In this document: positions 15,417 to 23,253 of the stretch, piece after piece
Numbering within the stretch: the stretch's first letter is position 1
Layout: each line of letters opens with the position of its first letter
From: CAZEDU01 sp964511185
GTDB taxonomy: Bacteria > Myxococcota > Myxococcia > Myxococcales > Myxococcaceae
Length of the DNA: 54,082 nucleotides
Reading direction: 5' to 3'
Assembly: GCA_964511185.1 (NCBI GenBank)
Contig: CAZEDU010000018.1
Span: forward strand, 1-54,082
The notes under the pieces: model-generated
Databases searched by the model: none
Seen by the model: the letters and a program-made list of their open reading frames with translations, nothing else
Told to the model about the DNA's origin: nothing
Program-made: the position numbers and the translations under genes

Positions 15417-18056
15417 TCATCCGCCGGCACCGAACGACCCAAACCGGGAAATCGTGAGGGTCGCGCCAAACGTCGGCACGGTGCGCAGGCCCGACTTCTG
15501 GCTAATGCCTTGAATGGCGTGCGCTTCGACGCGCCAGCAATCGCACGCCGGTCCGTACGAGACGCTGAGCGCGTGTTGAAGCGGTATCAACCTGCTCGGC
15601 GTTTCACCGTCGGGGTCCCCCAGAACCGCCGCCGGATTCGCGGGTTGCGCGCCTTCAATCCGTTGTCTGGGAACCAACATTTCGTACCGAAAGCCCCACC
15701 CGCTCTTCAGGGAAAGGCGAACACCGCCGGTCAACTGCTCGGCGTGCTCGACCAGGTAGTTGAGCGCCGGGGGACCGACCAGCTCGTCGAGCCCCTGCCT
15801 GGTCCGATACGAGCCCTCGTTGAACAGGTTGTCGTAGCTCGCCCAGAGGCCGGCCTTTCCGTTGTCGAGCTGAAAGCCGGCCGAGAGCTGGTTGACGAGC
15901 CCGGTGATCGGCTCGCCCTTGCGATCGCGCCCGGTGTCGAAGCGGACGGTGGTCCAGAAGGTCGCGGGCCACTGGCTGACATTGATGCGCGCGTAGGTGT
16001 CGGCGACGCGCTGCCGCGGCGTGGGCGCGAGCAGGTTGAGCTCTTGTCCCAAATCCAACCGCAAGAACTCGGGGCCGCCCGGCCGCTTCCACAAGAGCTT
16101 CTGCCGCACCTCGGCGACCATCTGCAGAAGCCGCCGGTTCTCTCCGATCGCGGCGTCGACCTCGTCGTACGGCGCCGGCTGACTTCCGAGCACGAACGGC
16201 ACGTAGCGGAGCTCGGTCGAAGGCGTCACCACGTGGCGAAGCGTGTCGTTGCGGAAGTTGCGCGACAGCTCGGAGTCGACGGTGAGCCCCATCATCGGGT
16301 AGCCGCGCTGTTCGGCGCGCCCCGACAGCTCGCCGAAGTAGAAGCTCTGTCGATAGGCCAGATACGGCGCGACGGTCGCGAAGCGGCTCGCCGGGATCGA
16401 AGTCGACAGGCGGGGGCGAAGGTCGAGGCGATTGCGCGGCTCGCGCTCTCCCGGTTGGTAGACGCGGTCGCCTTCGGTGCCGCCCTCTCCGGCGATCGGC
16501 GTGCCGGGCGGGCACAGCGACGCCCACGGCGGGTTGGGCGAGTAGAGCAGCTGAGAGAGGCAGTAGTACGGAAGTTGGATCGGCCCTTCGGCGGTCTGCA
16601 CCGTCGCGCGACCTTCGTTGGCGAGCGTTCCTTCGTCGCCGGTCAAGCCATTGCTGGTCGACAAGCGGGTGAAGGTCGCGCGCACGCTGCCGCGCAGCGC
16701 CCCCGCGATGATCTGCTCCGGCACGTCGAAGGTCACGGCCGGCAGCCGGTGGAGCGGATTGGGGCCGTGCCGCAGGTAGCCGTTCGGGCCGCGCGCCACC
16801 TCACCGAAGATGCTGGTGCCGTAGCTCAAGTCCTGCCGCATGCCGATGTCGAGCCCGGCCCAGTGCCAGTCGGCCCGGTGATAGACCTGCGCGGTGGAGC
16901 GCAGGTACGCGGCCTCTCGCGCGAGGATGTCCGCGGCCAGGTCGCTCACGTAGTAGCCGTCGGACACGTACGACGCGTCGACCCGGTTGAACCAGCCGCG
17001 GCCCATGTCGTGCGAGTGCTGGAGCGAGCCTTCGGAGCGCAGCCCCCGAATGCGCTGAGGGGCGAGCGCGTTCGCCAGCCGGTCCGCGCGGCTGACGTCG
17101 GTGTCGGGCCGCCCGGGGCCGAACAGGTTGAAGGGATTGCGCGGCTCGCGCAGGTCGTAGAGCAGCCCCAAGGTCGCGCGGCCGTTCATGCGGGCGGTCG
17201 GCGTGTAGCGAAACTCGGTGTGGAGCCGCGGCCCCTTCACGCCGTTGCCCGGGAGCGGCCGCGCCGCGCCTGAGTAGTAGCCCGGCGTGAGCGTGAGGTC
17301 GTAGCTGTCGCCCAGCGTGACGAAGAACGGCACGTCCATCGTGAAGCCGTTCTGCGCTTGGAAGTTGGGCCTGGGCACGAGCAGCCCCGAGCGCCGCTCG
17401 TTGAGCGGCAGGTACAGCCACGGCAGCCAGAAGATGGGAACCGAGCGGACGTAGACCGTCGGGAAGAGCAGCTCGGCGTGCTGATCTTCCAGGTCGAGGT
17501 AGGCGCGCTTCGACTGCACGCGCCAGCTCGGCTCCTTCGGATCGCAGTCGCACGGCGTGAACGAGAGCCGGTCGATCTCCCAGCCGCCGTCGTCGACCCG
17601 CTTCAGGTGCGTGCCCGTGAGCGAGATGGAGGTCTGCCCGATCGCCTTGAGCTTGTCTTGCGTGTCGGCCTCGAGCAGCTGCTCGGGCGACACCCCGGAC
17701 TTCTTCATCACCAGGCCGCCGTCGACGTAGACGTCGGACACCAACCCGTCTTTCAGCTTCATCGAGACCTGGTCGGCCACCGCGGCGTACAGGCCGTTCA
17801 CCGTGAGCGCGAGCGTGACGTGCCCCTTCGCGGTCGCGACCTGCTGGACTTGGTCGTAGAAGATCTCGTCGGCGCGCAGCACCGCGCCTTCGGTGCGCAT
17901 CACCGCGTGCCCGGAGAGGATGACCTTGTTCTGCTCGGACAGGAGCCGGTCGGCGGAGAACTCCACCTGCTGTCCGCCGGGCAACTCGGTGCTGGAAGCG
18001 ACCGGCAGCTGGCCCACGCACAGCAGCGCGATCGCCACCCCAAAGGCAGACGTCAT
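15417..18056 (-). CDS. lptD: LPS-assembly outer-membrane protein LptD
   Basis: Outer-membrane barrel that inserts lipopolysaccharide into the outer leaflet together with LptE. It has 879 residues: a signal peptide (VAIALLCVGQLPVAS), an OstA-type beta-jellyroll (residues about 28-180; EFSADRLLSEQNKVILSGHAVMR is typical), then a strand-rich barrel with the conserved PIFWLPWLYLPL and RSGLLVPRPNF segments at its entrance. Cysteines occur as two C-D-C pairs, C169/C171 and C838/C840, recalling the N-terminal and C-terminal disulfide partners of E. coli LptD (where the latter two are adjacent). It lies 54 bp downstream of the AMIN gene, probably in the same transcript. Confidence 0.9.
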   Translation of the reverse strand: MTSAFGVAIALLCVGQLPVASSTELPGGQQVEFSADRLLSEQNKVILSGHAVMRTEGAVLRADEIFYDQVQQVATAKGHVTLALTVNGLYAAVADQVSMKLKDGLVSDVYVDGGLVMKKSGVSPEQLLEADTQDKLKAIGQTSISLTGTHLKRVDDGGWEIDRLSFTPCDCDPKEPSWRVQSKRAYLDLEDQHAELLFPTVYVRSVPIFWLPWLYLPLNERRSGLLVPRPNFQAQNGFTMDVPFFVTLGDSYDLTLTPGYYSGAARPLPGNGVKGPRLHTEFRYTPTARMNGRATLGLLYDLREPRNPFNLFGPGRPDTDVSRADRLANALAPQRIRGLRSEGSLQHSHDMGRGWFNRVDASYVSDGYYVSDLAADILAREAAYLRSTAQVYHRADWHWAGLDIGMRQDLSYGTSIFGEVARGPNGYLRHGPNPLHRLPAVTFDVPEQIIAGALRGSVRATFTRLSTSNGLTGDEGTLANEGRATVQTAEGPIQLPYYCLSQLLYSPNPPWASLCPPGTPIAGEGGTEGDRVYQPGEREPRNRLDLRPRLSTSIPASRFATVAPYLAYRQSFYFGELSGRAEQRGYPMMGLTVDSELSRNFRNDTLRHVVTPSTELRYVPFVLGSQPAPYDEVDAAIGENRRLLQMVAEVRQKLLWKRPGGPEFLRLDLGQELNLLAPTPRQRVADTYARINVSQWPATFWTTVRFDTGRDRKGEPITGLVNQLSAGFQLDNGKAGLWASYDNLFNEGSYRTRQGLDELVGPPALNYLVEHAEQLTGGVRLSLKSGWGFRYEMLVPRQRIEGAQPANPAAVLGDPDGETPSRLIPLQHALSVSYGPACDCWRVEAHAIQGISQKSGLRTVPTFGATLTISRFGSFGAGG

Positions 18057-18110
18057 CGAGGCCCCAAGGCAAAACGCACCCGGGCGCCGAACGCAACAAC
18101 TCTGTGAGGG

Positions 18111-19628
18111 TTACGGGCGCGGGAAGTCGACGTACAGCTCGTTGCCTTCCTGCCGGGTCCGGTACGGTGCGTTCGCCTTCAGCTTGATCGAGACGCGCAC
18201 CGACTGACCCGCGCCCGAGCCGGGCGTCACCGTGGCCACCGGCGTGTCGAAGAACGAGGTGTCGAGCGCCCGCGCGTTGTTGGCCTGGCTGATGCGCGTG
18301 TTCTCGAGCGTCACCACGATGGTGGTGTCGTCGGACTGGCTCACCGCGTACTGGACCGGCTCGGTGGTGCGCAGGTAGATGCGCGTGGCCCCGGGATCCT
18401 GCTTGAAGCCGACGAAGGTCAACATGCGGTGCTTGCCGCTGTCGCCGACCGCCGGCCGCACGCTCGGAGCCGGCGGCGGGCCCTGCACCAGCGTGAGCTT
18501 GTCGCCCGCGGCCGAGGTGGCGCTCCCATTCGCATTCGCATTCGCATCCGCCTGCGCGGCCGCCGGACGCTCCGCCTTGGCGCGCGCTGCTTCAGCACGG
18601 GCGGCTTCGGCGCGCGCCGCCTTCTCTGCTGCGGCGGCCTCTTGAGCGGCCTTGGCTTGCGCGGCCCGCTCTGCCTGTTCCTTGGCCTTCGCTTCGGCCT
18701 CCGCCTTGGCCGCCGCTTCGCGCTCCGCCCGCTCCTTGGCCTTCGCTTCCGCCGCCGCGCGCGCGGCCGCCTCTTGCTCGGCCTTCGCCTGCGCCCGCGC
18801 CTCGGCTTCCGCCTTCGCCGCCGCTTCTCGCTCCGCCCGCTCTTTGGCCTTCGCCTCCGCCGCCGCGCGCGCCGCCGCCTCTTGCTCGGCCTTCGCCTGC
18901 GCCCGCGCCTCGGCCTCGGCGCGCCGCTTCGCCTCCGCGTCGGCCTTGGCCTGCGCCTTGGCCTCCGCTTCCGCTTTCGCCGCGGCTTCCCGCTCGAGCC
19001 GCGCCGCCTCGGCCTTGGCGGCCTTCTCCGCCGCCTTCGCTTCGGCTTCGACCTTCGCCCGGGCCTCTGCCTCCGCCTTGGCGGCCGCCGCGGCCTCTTC
19101 CTTCTCACGCCGCAGCCGCTCGGCCTCCGCTTTCGCGGCCAGCTCTTGCGCCTTCTTCTCTTCGATCAACCGCTGCGCCGCTTCGGCCTGCGCGGCTTTC
19201 TCATCGGCGGGCGGGGGCGGCGGCGGGGCCTCGGCGACCGGAGGCGGCGCCTGGCCAAGCACCTTCACCACCAACTTGCCCTGCGCGGTCGTCAGGTCGG
19301 TCTCGACCTCCCTTTCGAAGCCGATGAGCACGCGCGCGATCGCGGCGGCCTGAGAGCCGTAGCTCGCCGTCTTGATGGCGGTGATGGTGCCGTTGCCGAC
19401 CTGGATCTCTTCGGGCACGCCGGAGAAGACCGCCTCGGAGATGTCGATCACCAGCCGCGGCGGGTCCGACATCGAGAAGGTGGTGAAGTTGGCCTTGCGC
19501 GTGCCGTGAATCTCGACGGTGCCGCCCTTCACCTCGACGCGGTTGATGGTGTTCAGGTCGACTTTGTTTTGCGACCACGCGATCGACGGCGCGAGGACAG
19601 CGAGGGCAAAGACCCAGGCCCGAGTCAT
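18111..19628 (-). CDS. AMIN-domain protein with long Ala/Glu/Lys coiled coil
   Basis: A 505-residue exported protein. After a signal peptide (AWVFALAVLAPSIAWS) comes an AMIN domain (residues about 28-120: NRVEVKGGTVEIHG and SDPPRLVIDI), a fold that targets proteins to peptidoglycan or secretion machines. It is followed by a Pro-rich linker and some 220 residues of TolA-like Ala/Lys/Glu/Arg helix (about 145-365) with a nearly exact 36-residue tandem repeat. A second AMIN-like domain (KHRMLTFVGFKQDPGATRIYLRT) sits at the C-terminus. The start has AAGGAG upstream of the ATG. A helix this long could span the periplasm. It lies directly upstream of lptD. Confidence 0.8.
   Translation of the reverse strand: MTRAWVFALAVLAPSIAWSQNKVDLNTINRVEVKGGTVEIHGTRKANFTTFSMSDPPRLVIDISEAVFSGVPEEIQVGNGTITAIKTASYGSQAAAIARVLIGFEREVETDLTTAQGKLVVKVLGQAPPPVAEAPPPPPPADEKAAQAEAAQRLIEEKKAQELAAKAEAERLRREKEEAAAAAKAEAEARAKVEAEAKAAEKAAKAEAARLEREAAAKAEAEAKAQAKADAEAKRRAEAEARAQAKAEQEAAARAAAEAKAKERAEREAAAKAEAEARAQAKAEQEAAARAAAEAKAKERAEREAAAKAEAEAKAKEQAERAAQAKAAQEAAAAEKAARAEAARAEAARAKAERPAAAQADANANANGSATSAAGDKLTLVQGPPPAPSVRPAVGDSGKHRMLTFVGFKQDPGATRIYLRTTEPVQYAVSQSDDTTIVVTLENTRISQANNARALDTSFFDTPVATVTPGSGAGQSVRVSIKLKANAPYRTRQEGNELYVDFPRP
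18697..18912 (-). repeat. 108-bp tandem repeat inside the AMIN gene
   Basis: Two consecutive copies of a 108-bp unit encoding a 36-residue segment that begins EARAQAKAEQEAAARAAAEAK. For example GCCTTCGCCTGCGCCCGCGC recurs exactly 108 bp apart (18781 and 18889), as does GCTCCGCCCGCTC (18722 and 18830). The unit is a whole number of codons, so copy-number change would lengthen the helix without a frameshift. A third, degenerate copy appears to follow. Confidence 0.85.
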
Positions 19629-19715
19629 GGGCAGCTCTCCTTATCGGAGCGGCTTTCGGCGGCCGCACCGCGTTTCGGGCCCTCATTCTGTCACGGAGTC
19701 AGAGCGACCGCCCCT

Positions 19716-20981
19716 TTACGTCACCCGAGGCAGCCTGGGCGACTGGCTGCGGTGCGTGCGGGCGTACTCGATGAGGTTCTTGATGTCGTAGCAGATCTGC
19801 CGGATGTCGTGCCCCATCGTCAGCTCGAGGTGGCTGTTGCCTTTCACCGGCCGCCACAAGAGGTATTCGCTCTTCGCCGCGTGGTAGACGCTGCGGGTCG
19901 ACTCGACCGACGCGAGCGGGTCCATGTCGCCGAAGATGATCGCCATCGGGATCTTGATCTTCGAGAACCCGCGCTTGAAGTCGTAGCCGGTGCGGTAGCA
20001 GACGAGCTCGCGCCGACGAATCCACTTGGCGAACTGCTCGACCACCTTCCGCGGCTCCCGCTCGCCGCCCTCGCGCAAGAGCCAGCGAATGTCGGCGGCC
20101 TTCACGCGCTGGGCGTTCGACAGCCAGTTGAGCCGCGTCGCCAGGGCCTCGACCGCGGGGTACGCGTCGGCGCGGTCGAGCAGGTTCGACAGGCCGCGAA
20201 GCCAGGCGTCCAAGGGGATGTAGTTGAAGACCAGCGGGTCCGGCGCCCCGTCGGTCACCCGCTCGGCCTTCGGGCGCACCTTGCGCAGCACGCCGCGCAC
20301 CGCCTCGCCCGACGCGTGCGTCGCCTTCCGCTGCGCGTTCATGCCAGCGAGCGCCAGGTCGATCGCTCCCCCGATGGCCGGGCCGGAGTAAGCCGCCAAC
20401 CGAAGGAGCGGAAAGCCGCGCCCCAAGTCCGCGGGCGAGCCGATGGTGACGAGCCCTTCGAAGTCGTCGTGAATGCCCGCGTAGCCGTACCCGAGGATGC
20501 CCCCCATCGAATGGCCGCAGAAGAAGATGCGCTGCCGGCGCGTGATGCGCTTGACGCCGGCGACGCCGGCCGGGAGGTCGTAGAGGAAGTAGCTGTCGAT
20601 GTCCCAGTCGTAGTCGAGGTCGGGCGGGGGCTCACGCCCGAAGCGCGCGGCCTTCTCCTTCTGCAGCTCGATCGAGCTCTTGCCGTGCCCGCGCAGCTCG
20701 AGGATGTGGATGTCGATGCCGAAGAAGAGCAGGTTCTTGACGAACTGCCCCGAGGTCCAGGCGTGGCGGTTCTGCGAGAAGCCATGCACCAAGAGGAGCG
20801 GCTCTCCGAACAGCGGCTGAGGAAAGGACTGCGGCACCGGACGGTAGCGGGTGACGTTCAGGGACCACCGATCGGCCGTCTCGACCGTGTACTTGGTCTT
20901 CGTGTACAGCGAGCGGAACTCGACTTGATCGACGGTGGGGTGCGAAGGTGCGCGGGCTGGGTCTGGATCGGGGAGCCGCAT
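19716..20981 (-). CDS. alpha/beta hydrolase
   Basis: A 421-residue alpha/beta-hydrolase-fold enzyme. Landmarks: LLLVHGFSQN (oxyanion loop), ELRGHGKSS, the nucleophile elbow FFCGHSMGG (Ser), the acid in IIFGDMDPLA, and the catalytic His in KGNSHLELTMG. The length and the large lid region recall polyester- or lipid-acting hydrolases, but the substrate is unknown. There is no convincing signal peptide. The ATG at 20981 is preferred; a TTG 13 codons upstream is possible. It lies between folC and the AMIN gene in a same-strand row. Confidence 0.75.
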   Translation of the reverse strand: MRLPDPDPARAPSHPTVDQVEFRSLYTKTKYTVETADRWSLNVTRYRPVPQSFPQPLFGEPLLLVHGFSQNRHAWTSGQFVKNLLFFGIDIHILELRGHGKSSIELQKEKAARFGREPPPDLDYDWDIDSYFLYDLPAGVAGVKRITRRQRIFFCGHSMGGILGYGYAGIHDDFEGLVTIGSPADLGRGFPLLRLAAYSGPAIGGAIDLALAGMNAQRKATHASGEAVRGVLRKVRPKAERVTDGAPDPLVFNYIPLDAWLRGLSNLLDRADAYPAVEALATRLNWLSNAQRVKAADIRWLLREGGEREPRKVVEQFAKWIRRRELVCYRTGYDFKRGFSKIKIPMAIIFGDMDPLASVESTRSVYHAAKSEYLLWRPVKGNSHLELTMGHDIRQICYDIKNLIEYARTHRSQSPRLPRVT

Positions 20982-21041
20982 CTGGAGTGAAATGTACCGA
21001 GCGTCCGGTCGAGGCGCCAAGGACTCGACCAGCCCGCGTGC

Positions 21042-22334
21042 CTAACGGGCACCCAAGAGGCGCTTGACCTCGCCCACCAGGAAGAGCGAGCCGGCGACGA
21101 GCACCAGGTCATCGCCGGCGGCTGCCTGCTCGGCGCCCTCGAGCGCGTCCGCCACCGTTTGGTACGTCTTCACCACCTCGCACAGCGCGCGCGCCTCCTC
21201 GGCGTACCGCTTCGGCTCCAACCCGCGCGGGTTGTCGATCGAGGTCAGGTGAACGCTCTCGCAGTGCGGGAAGAGCGTGCGAACCATCGGCCGGTGGTCT
21301 TTGTCGGCGAGCACGCCGAACACCAAATGCACGCGGCGCTGGGGGTACAGCGCGTCGAGCGCGCGCGTGAGCGCCTCCACGCCGCCGGGGTTGTGCGCGC
21401 CGTCGAGCAACAAAGTCGGCGCGCCGGCGATCTCTTCCAACCGCCCCGGCCAGCGCGTCGCCGAAAGCCCGCGCCGGGCGTTCTCTTTCGAGATGTGGAT
21501 GCCGCGGTCCTCGAGCAGCTCGAGGCAGGCGAGCGCGACCGCCGCGTTCTGCGCCTGGTGCTCGCCCCGGAGCCCCAGCGTCAGCTTGGGCACGCTGGTG
21601 CGCATGCCCCGGTACACCCACCGCTCGCCGCCCCTGCTCTCCCGCTCGAGCGAGAAGTCCCGCCCTTCGAGCCGCACCGGCGCGCCGACCTCGCGGGCGA
21701 TTCTCTCGAGCGTCTCGAGCGCCTCGGGCGGCTGCCGCGCCAGCACCGCCGGCACGTCCGCCTTGAAGATGCCCGCCTTCTCCGCCGCGATCGCCGACAG
21801 CGCGTGGCCCAGATAGTCCATGTGATCGAACGACACCGGCGTCACGGCGGTGACCGCGGGAGAGGTGGCCGACGTCGCGTCGAGCCTTCCGCCGAGCCCC
21901 GTCTCGACCACCGCCACGTCCACGCGCTCGCGGTTGAAGTGCCAGAGCGCCACCAGCGTGCCGAACTCGAAGTACGTCAGCGGCGGCGGCTGCCGGGTCG
22001 CCTCGGGGTACCACTGCAGCACCTCGAGGATCCGCTCACCCAGGCTGGCGTCCGAGATCGGCTCGCCGTTGATCCGGATGCGCTCGTTGACGCGCACCAG
22101 GTGCGGCGAGGTGTAGAGCCCGACGCGGTAACCTTGCGTCGCTAGGCAGCTCGCCGCGAAGGCGCAGGTCGAGCCCTTGCCGTTGGTGCCCGCGACGTGC
22201 AGCACCGGGTAGTCGCGCTCGGGGTTCTTGAGCGCGCGGAGCGCGTCGTGAATGCGGTCGAGCCCCAAGCGAACGCCCGACGGGGCCAAGCCTTCTAAAA
22301 ACGAAAGGGCCTCGGTCGCGCGCTTCGGTGGCAA
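21042..22334 (-). CDS. folC: folylpolyglutamate / dihydrofolate synthase
   Basis: ATP-dependent ligase that adds glutamate to dihydropteroate and folates. The 430 residues show the Mur-ligase-like P-loop LHVAGTNGKGSTCAF, the folate-binding DAT-like SATSPAVTAVTPVSFDHMDYLG, and LLDGAHNPGGVEAL. The start is a TTG, 7 bp after the accD stop, so the two genes are co-transcribed and probably coupled. The accD-folC pair is a very common bacterial arrangement. Confidence 0.93.
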   Translation of the reverse strand: MPPKRATEALSFLEGLAPSGVRLGLDRIHDALRALKNPERDYPVLHVAGTNGKGSTCAFAASCLATQGYRVGLYTSPHLVRVNERIRINGEPISDASLGERILEVLQWYPEATRQPPPLTYFEFGTLVALWHFNRERVDVAVVETGLGGRLDATSATSPAVTAVTPVSFDHMDYLGHALSAIAAEKAGIFKADVPAVLARQPPEALETLERIAREVGAPVRLEGRDFSLERESRGGERWVYRGMRTSVPKLTLGLRGEHQAQNAAVALACLELLEDRGIHISKENARRGLSATRWPGRLEEIAGAPTLLLDGAHNPGGVEALTRALDALYPQRRVHLVFGVLADKDHRPMVRTLFPHCESVHLTSIDNPRGLEPKRYAEEARALCEVVKTYQTVADALEGAEQAAAGDDLVLVAGSLFLVGEVKRLLGAR

Positions 22335-22341
22335 GGTGCGA

Positions 22342-23187
22342 TCAGCTTACCAGGCCAATCAGCGTGGACAGCTTCTGCCGCAGGTCCTTGCGCGCGATGA
22401 TGGCGTCGATCATGCCGTGCTCGAGCAGGAACTCGGAGCGCTGAAAGCCCTCGGGCAGCTTCTGCCGGATGGTCTGCTCGATGACGCGCGGCCCAGCGAA
22501 GCCGATGAGCGCCTTGGGCTCGGCGAGGATGAAGTCGCCCAGCCAGGAGAACGAGGCCGCGACGCCGCCGGTGGTCGGGTGCAGCATCACCGAGATGTAG
22601 GGCTTCTTCACCTCGCGGAAGCGCGCGATGGCGGCGGAGGTCTTGCCCATCTGCATGAGCGAGAAGATGCCCTCCTGCATGCGGGCGCCGCCCGACGCGG
22701 AGAACACGATGGCGGGGCAGCGCAGCTCGGTCGCGCGCTCGAAGACGCGGGTGACCTTCTCTCCCACCACCGACCCCATCGAGCCGCCCATGAACTCGAA
22801 CACGAAGCACCCGACGGACACCTGAGCGCCGTCGATGCGACCCGTGCCTGAAATGAAGGCGTCGCTCTCGCCAAGCGACTTGCGCGTGGACTTGAGCCGA
22901 TCCCTGTAGCGCTTGGAGTCGGAGAACCCGAGCGGATCCTCGGGCTCGAGCCCGGTGTCGAACTCCTCGAAGCTCCCCTCGTCGAGCAGGTGCGCCAGGC
23001 GGGTGCGCGCCGGCCAGGGCATGTGGTGACCGCAGGCGGGGCAGACGTTGAGGTTCCGCTCCAGCTCCTGCCGGTAGATGATTTCCTCACACGCTTCGCA
23101 CTTCGCCCAACGCCCCTCCATGCGCGACGGCTGCGCGCCCGCCGCGGGGGTGGAAGCGATGCGTGGCTTTTTCGCGAACCAGGGCAT
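22342..23187 (-). CDS. accD: acetyl-CoA carboxylase carboxyltransferase subunit beta
   Basis: Catalyses, with AccA, transfer of the carboxyl group from biotin to acetyl-CoA, the first step of fatty-acid synthesis. The 281 residues include the N-terminal zinc ribbon (C30, C33, C49, C52) and the crotonase-like core with FSASGGARMQEG and the conserved PTTGGVAASF stretch. The start is the ATG at 23187. folC follows after 7 bp. The divergent neighbour begins 66 bp away. Confidence 0.95.
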   Translation of the reverse strand: MPWFAKKPRIASTPAAGAQPSRMEGRWAKCEACEEIIYRQELERNLNVCPACGHHMPWPARTRLAHLLDEGSFEEFDTGLEPEDPLGFSDSKRYRDRLKSTRKSLGESDAFISGTGRIDGAQVSVGCFVFEFMGGSMGSVVGEKVTRVFERATELRCPAIVFSASGGARMQEGIFSLMQMGKTSAAIARFREVKKPYISVMLHPTTGGVAASFSWLGDFILAEPKALIGFAGPRVIEQTIRQKLPEGFQRSEFLLEHGMIDAIIARKDLRQKLSTLIGLVS

Positions 23188-23253
23188 GGCGGGTCCCCGT
23201 AGTGCCTCCAGTGCCTCTGCGTCAACTGGCGTGTCGCCACGAGCGATGGGAAC

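Noticed and set aside
15336..17273. A 645-codon open frame on the plus strand opposite lptD
   Set aside because: It is Arg/Gly/His-rich with no domain and is the antisense of a firm lptD. Long open antisense frames are expected at this G+C.
18697..18912. Tandem repeat as a CRISPR array
   Set aside because: There are two adjacent 108-bp units without unique spacers, inside a coding frame.
18429..20990. An 853-codon plus-strand frame over the AMIN and hydrolase genes
   Set aside because: Composition is a leucine/arginine repeat mirror of the Ala-rich coiled coil; both opposite genes have real domains and ribosome sites.
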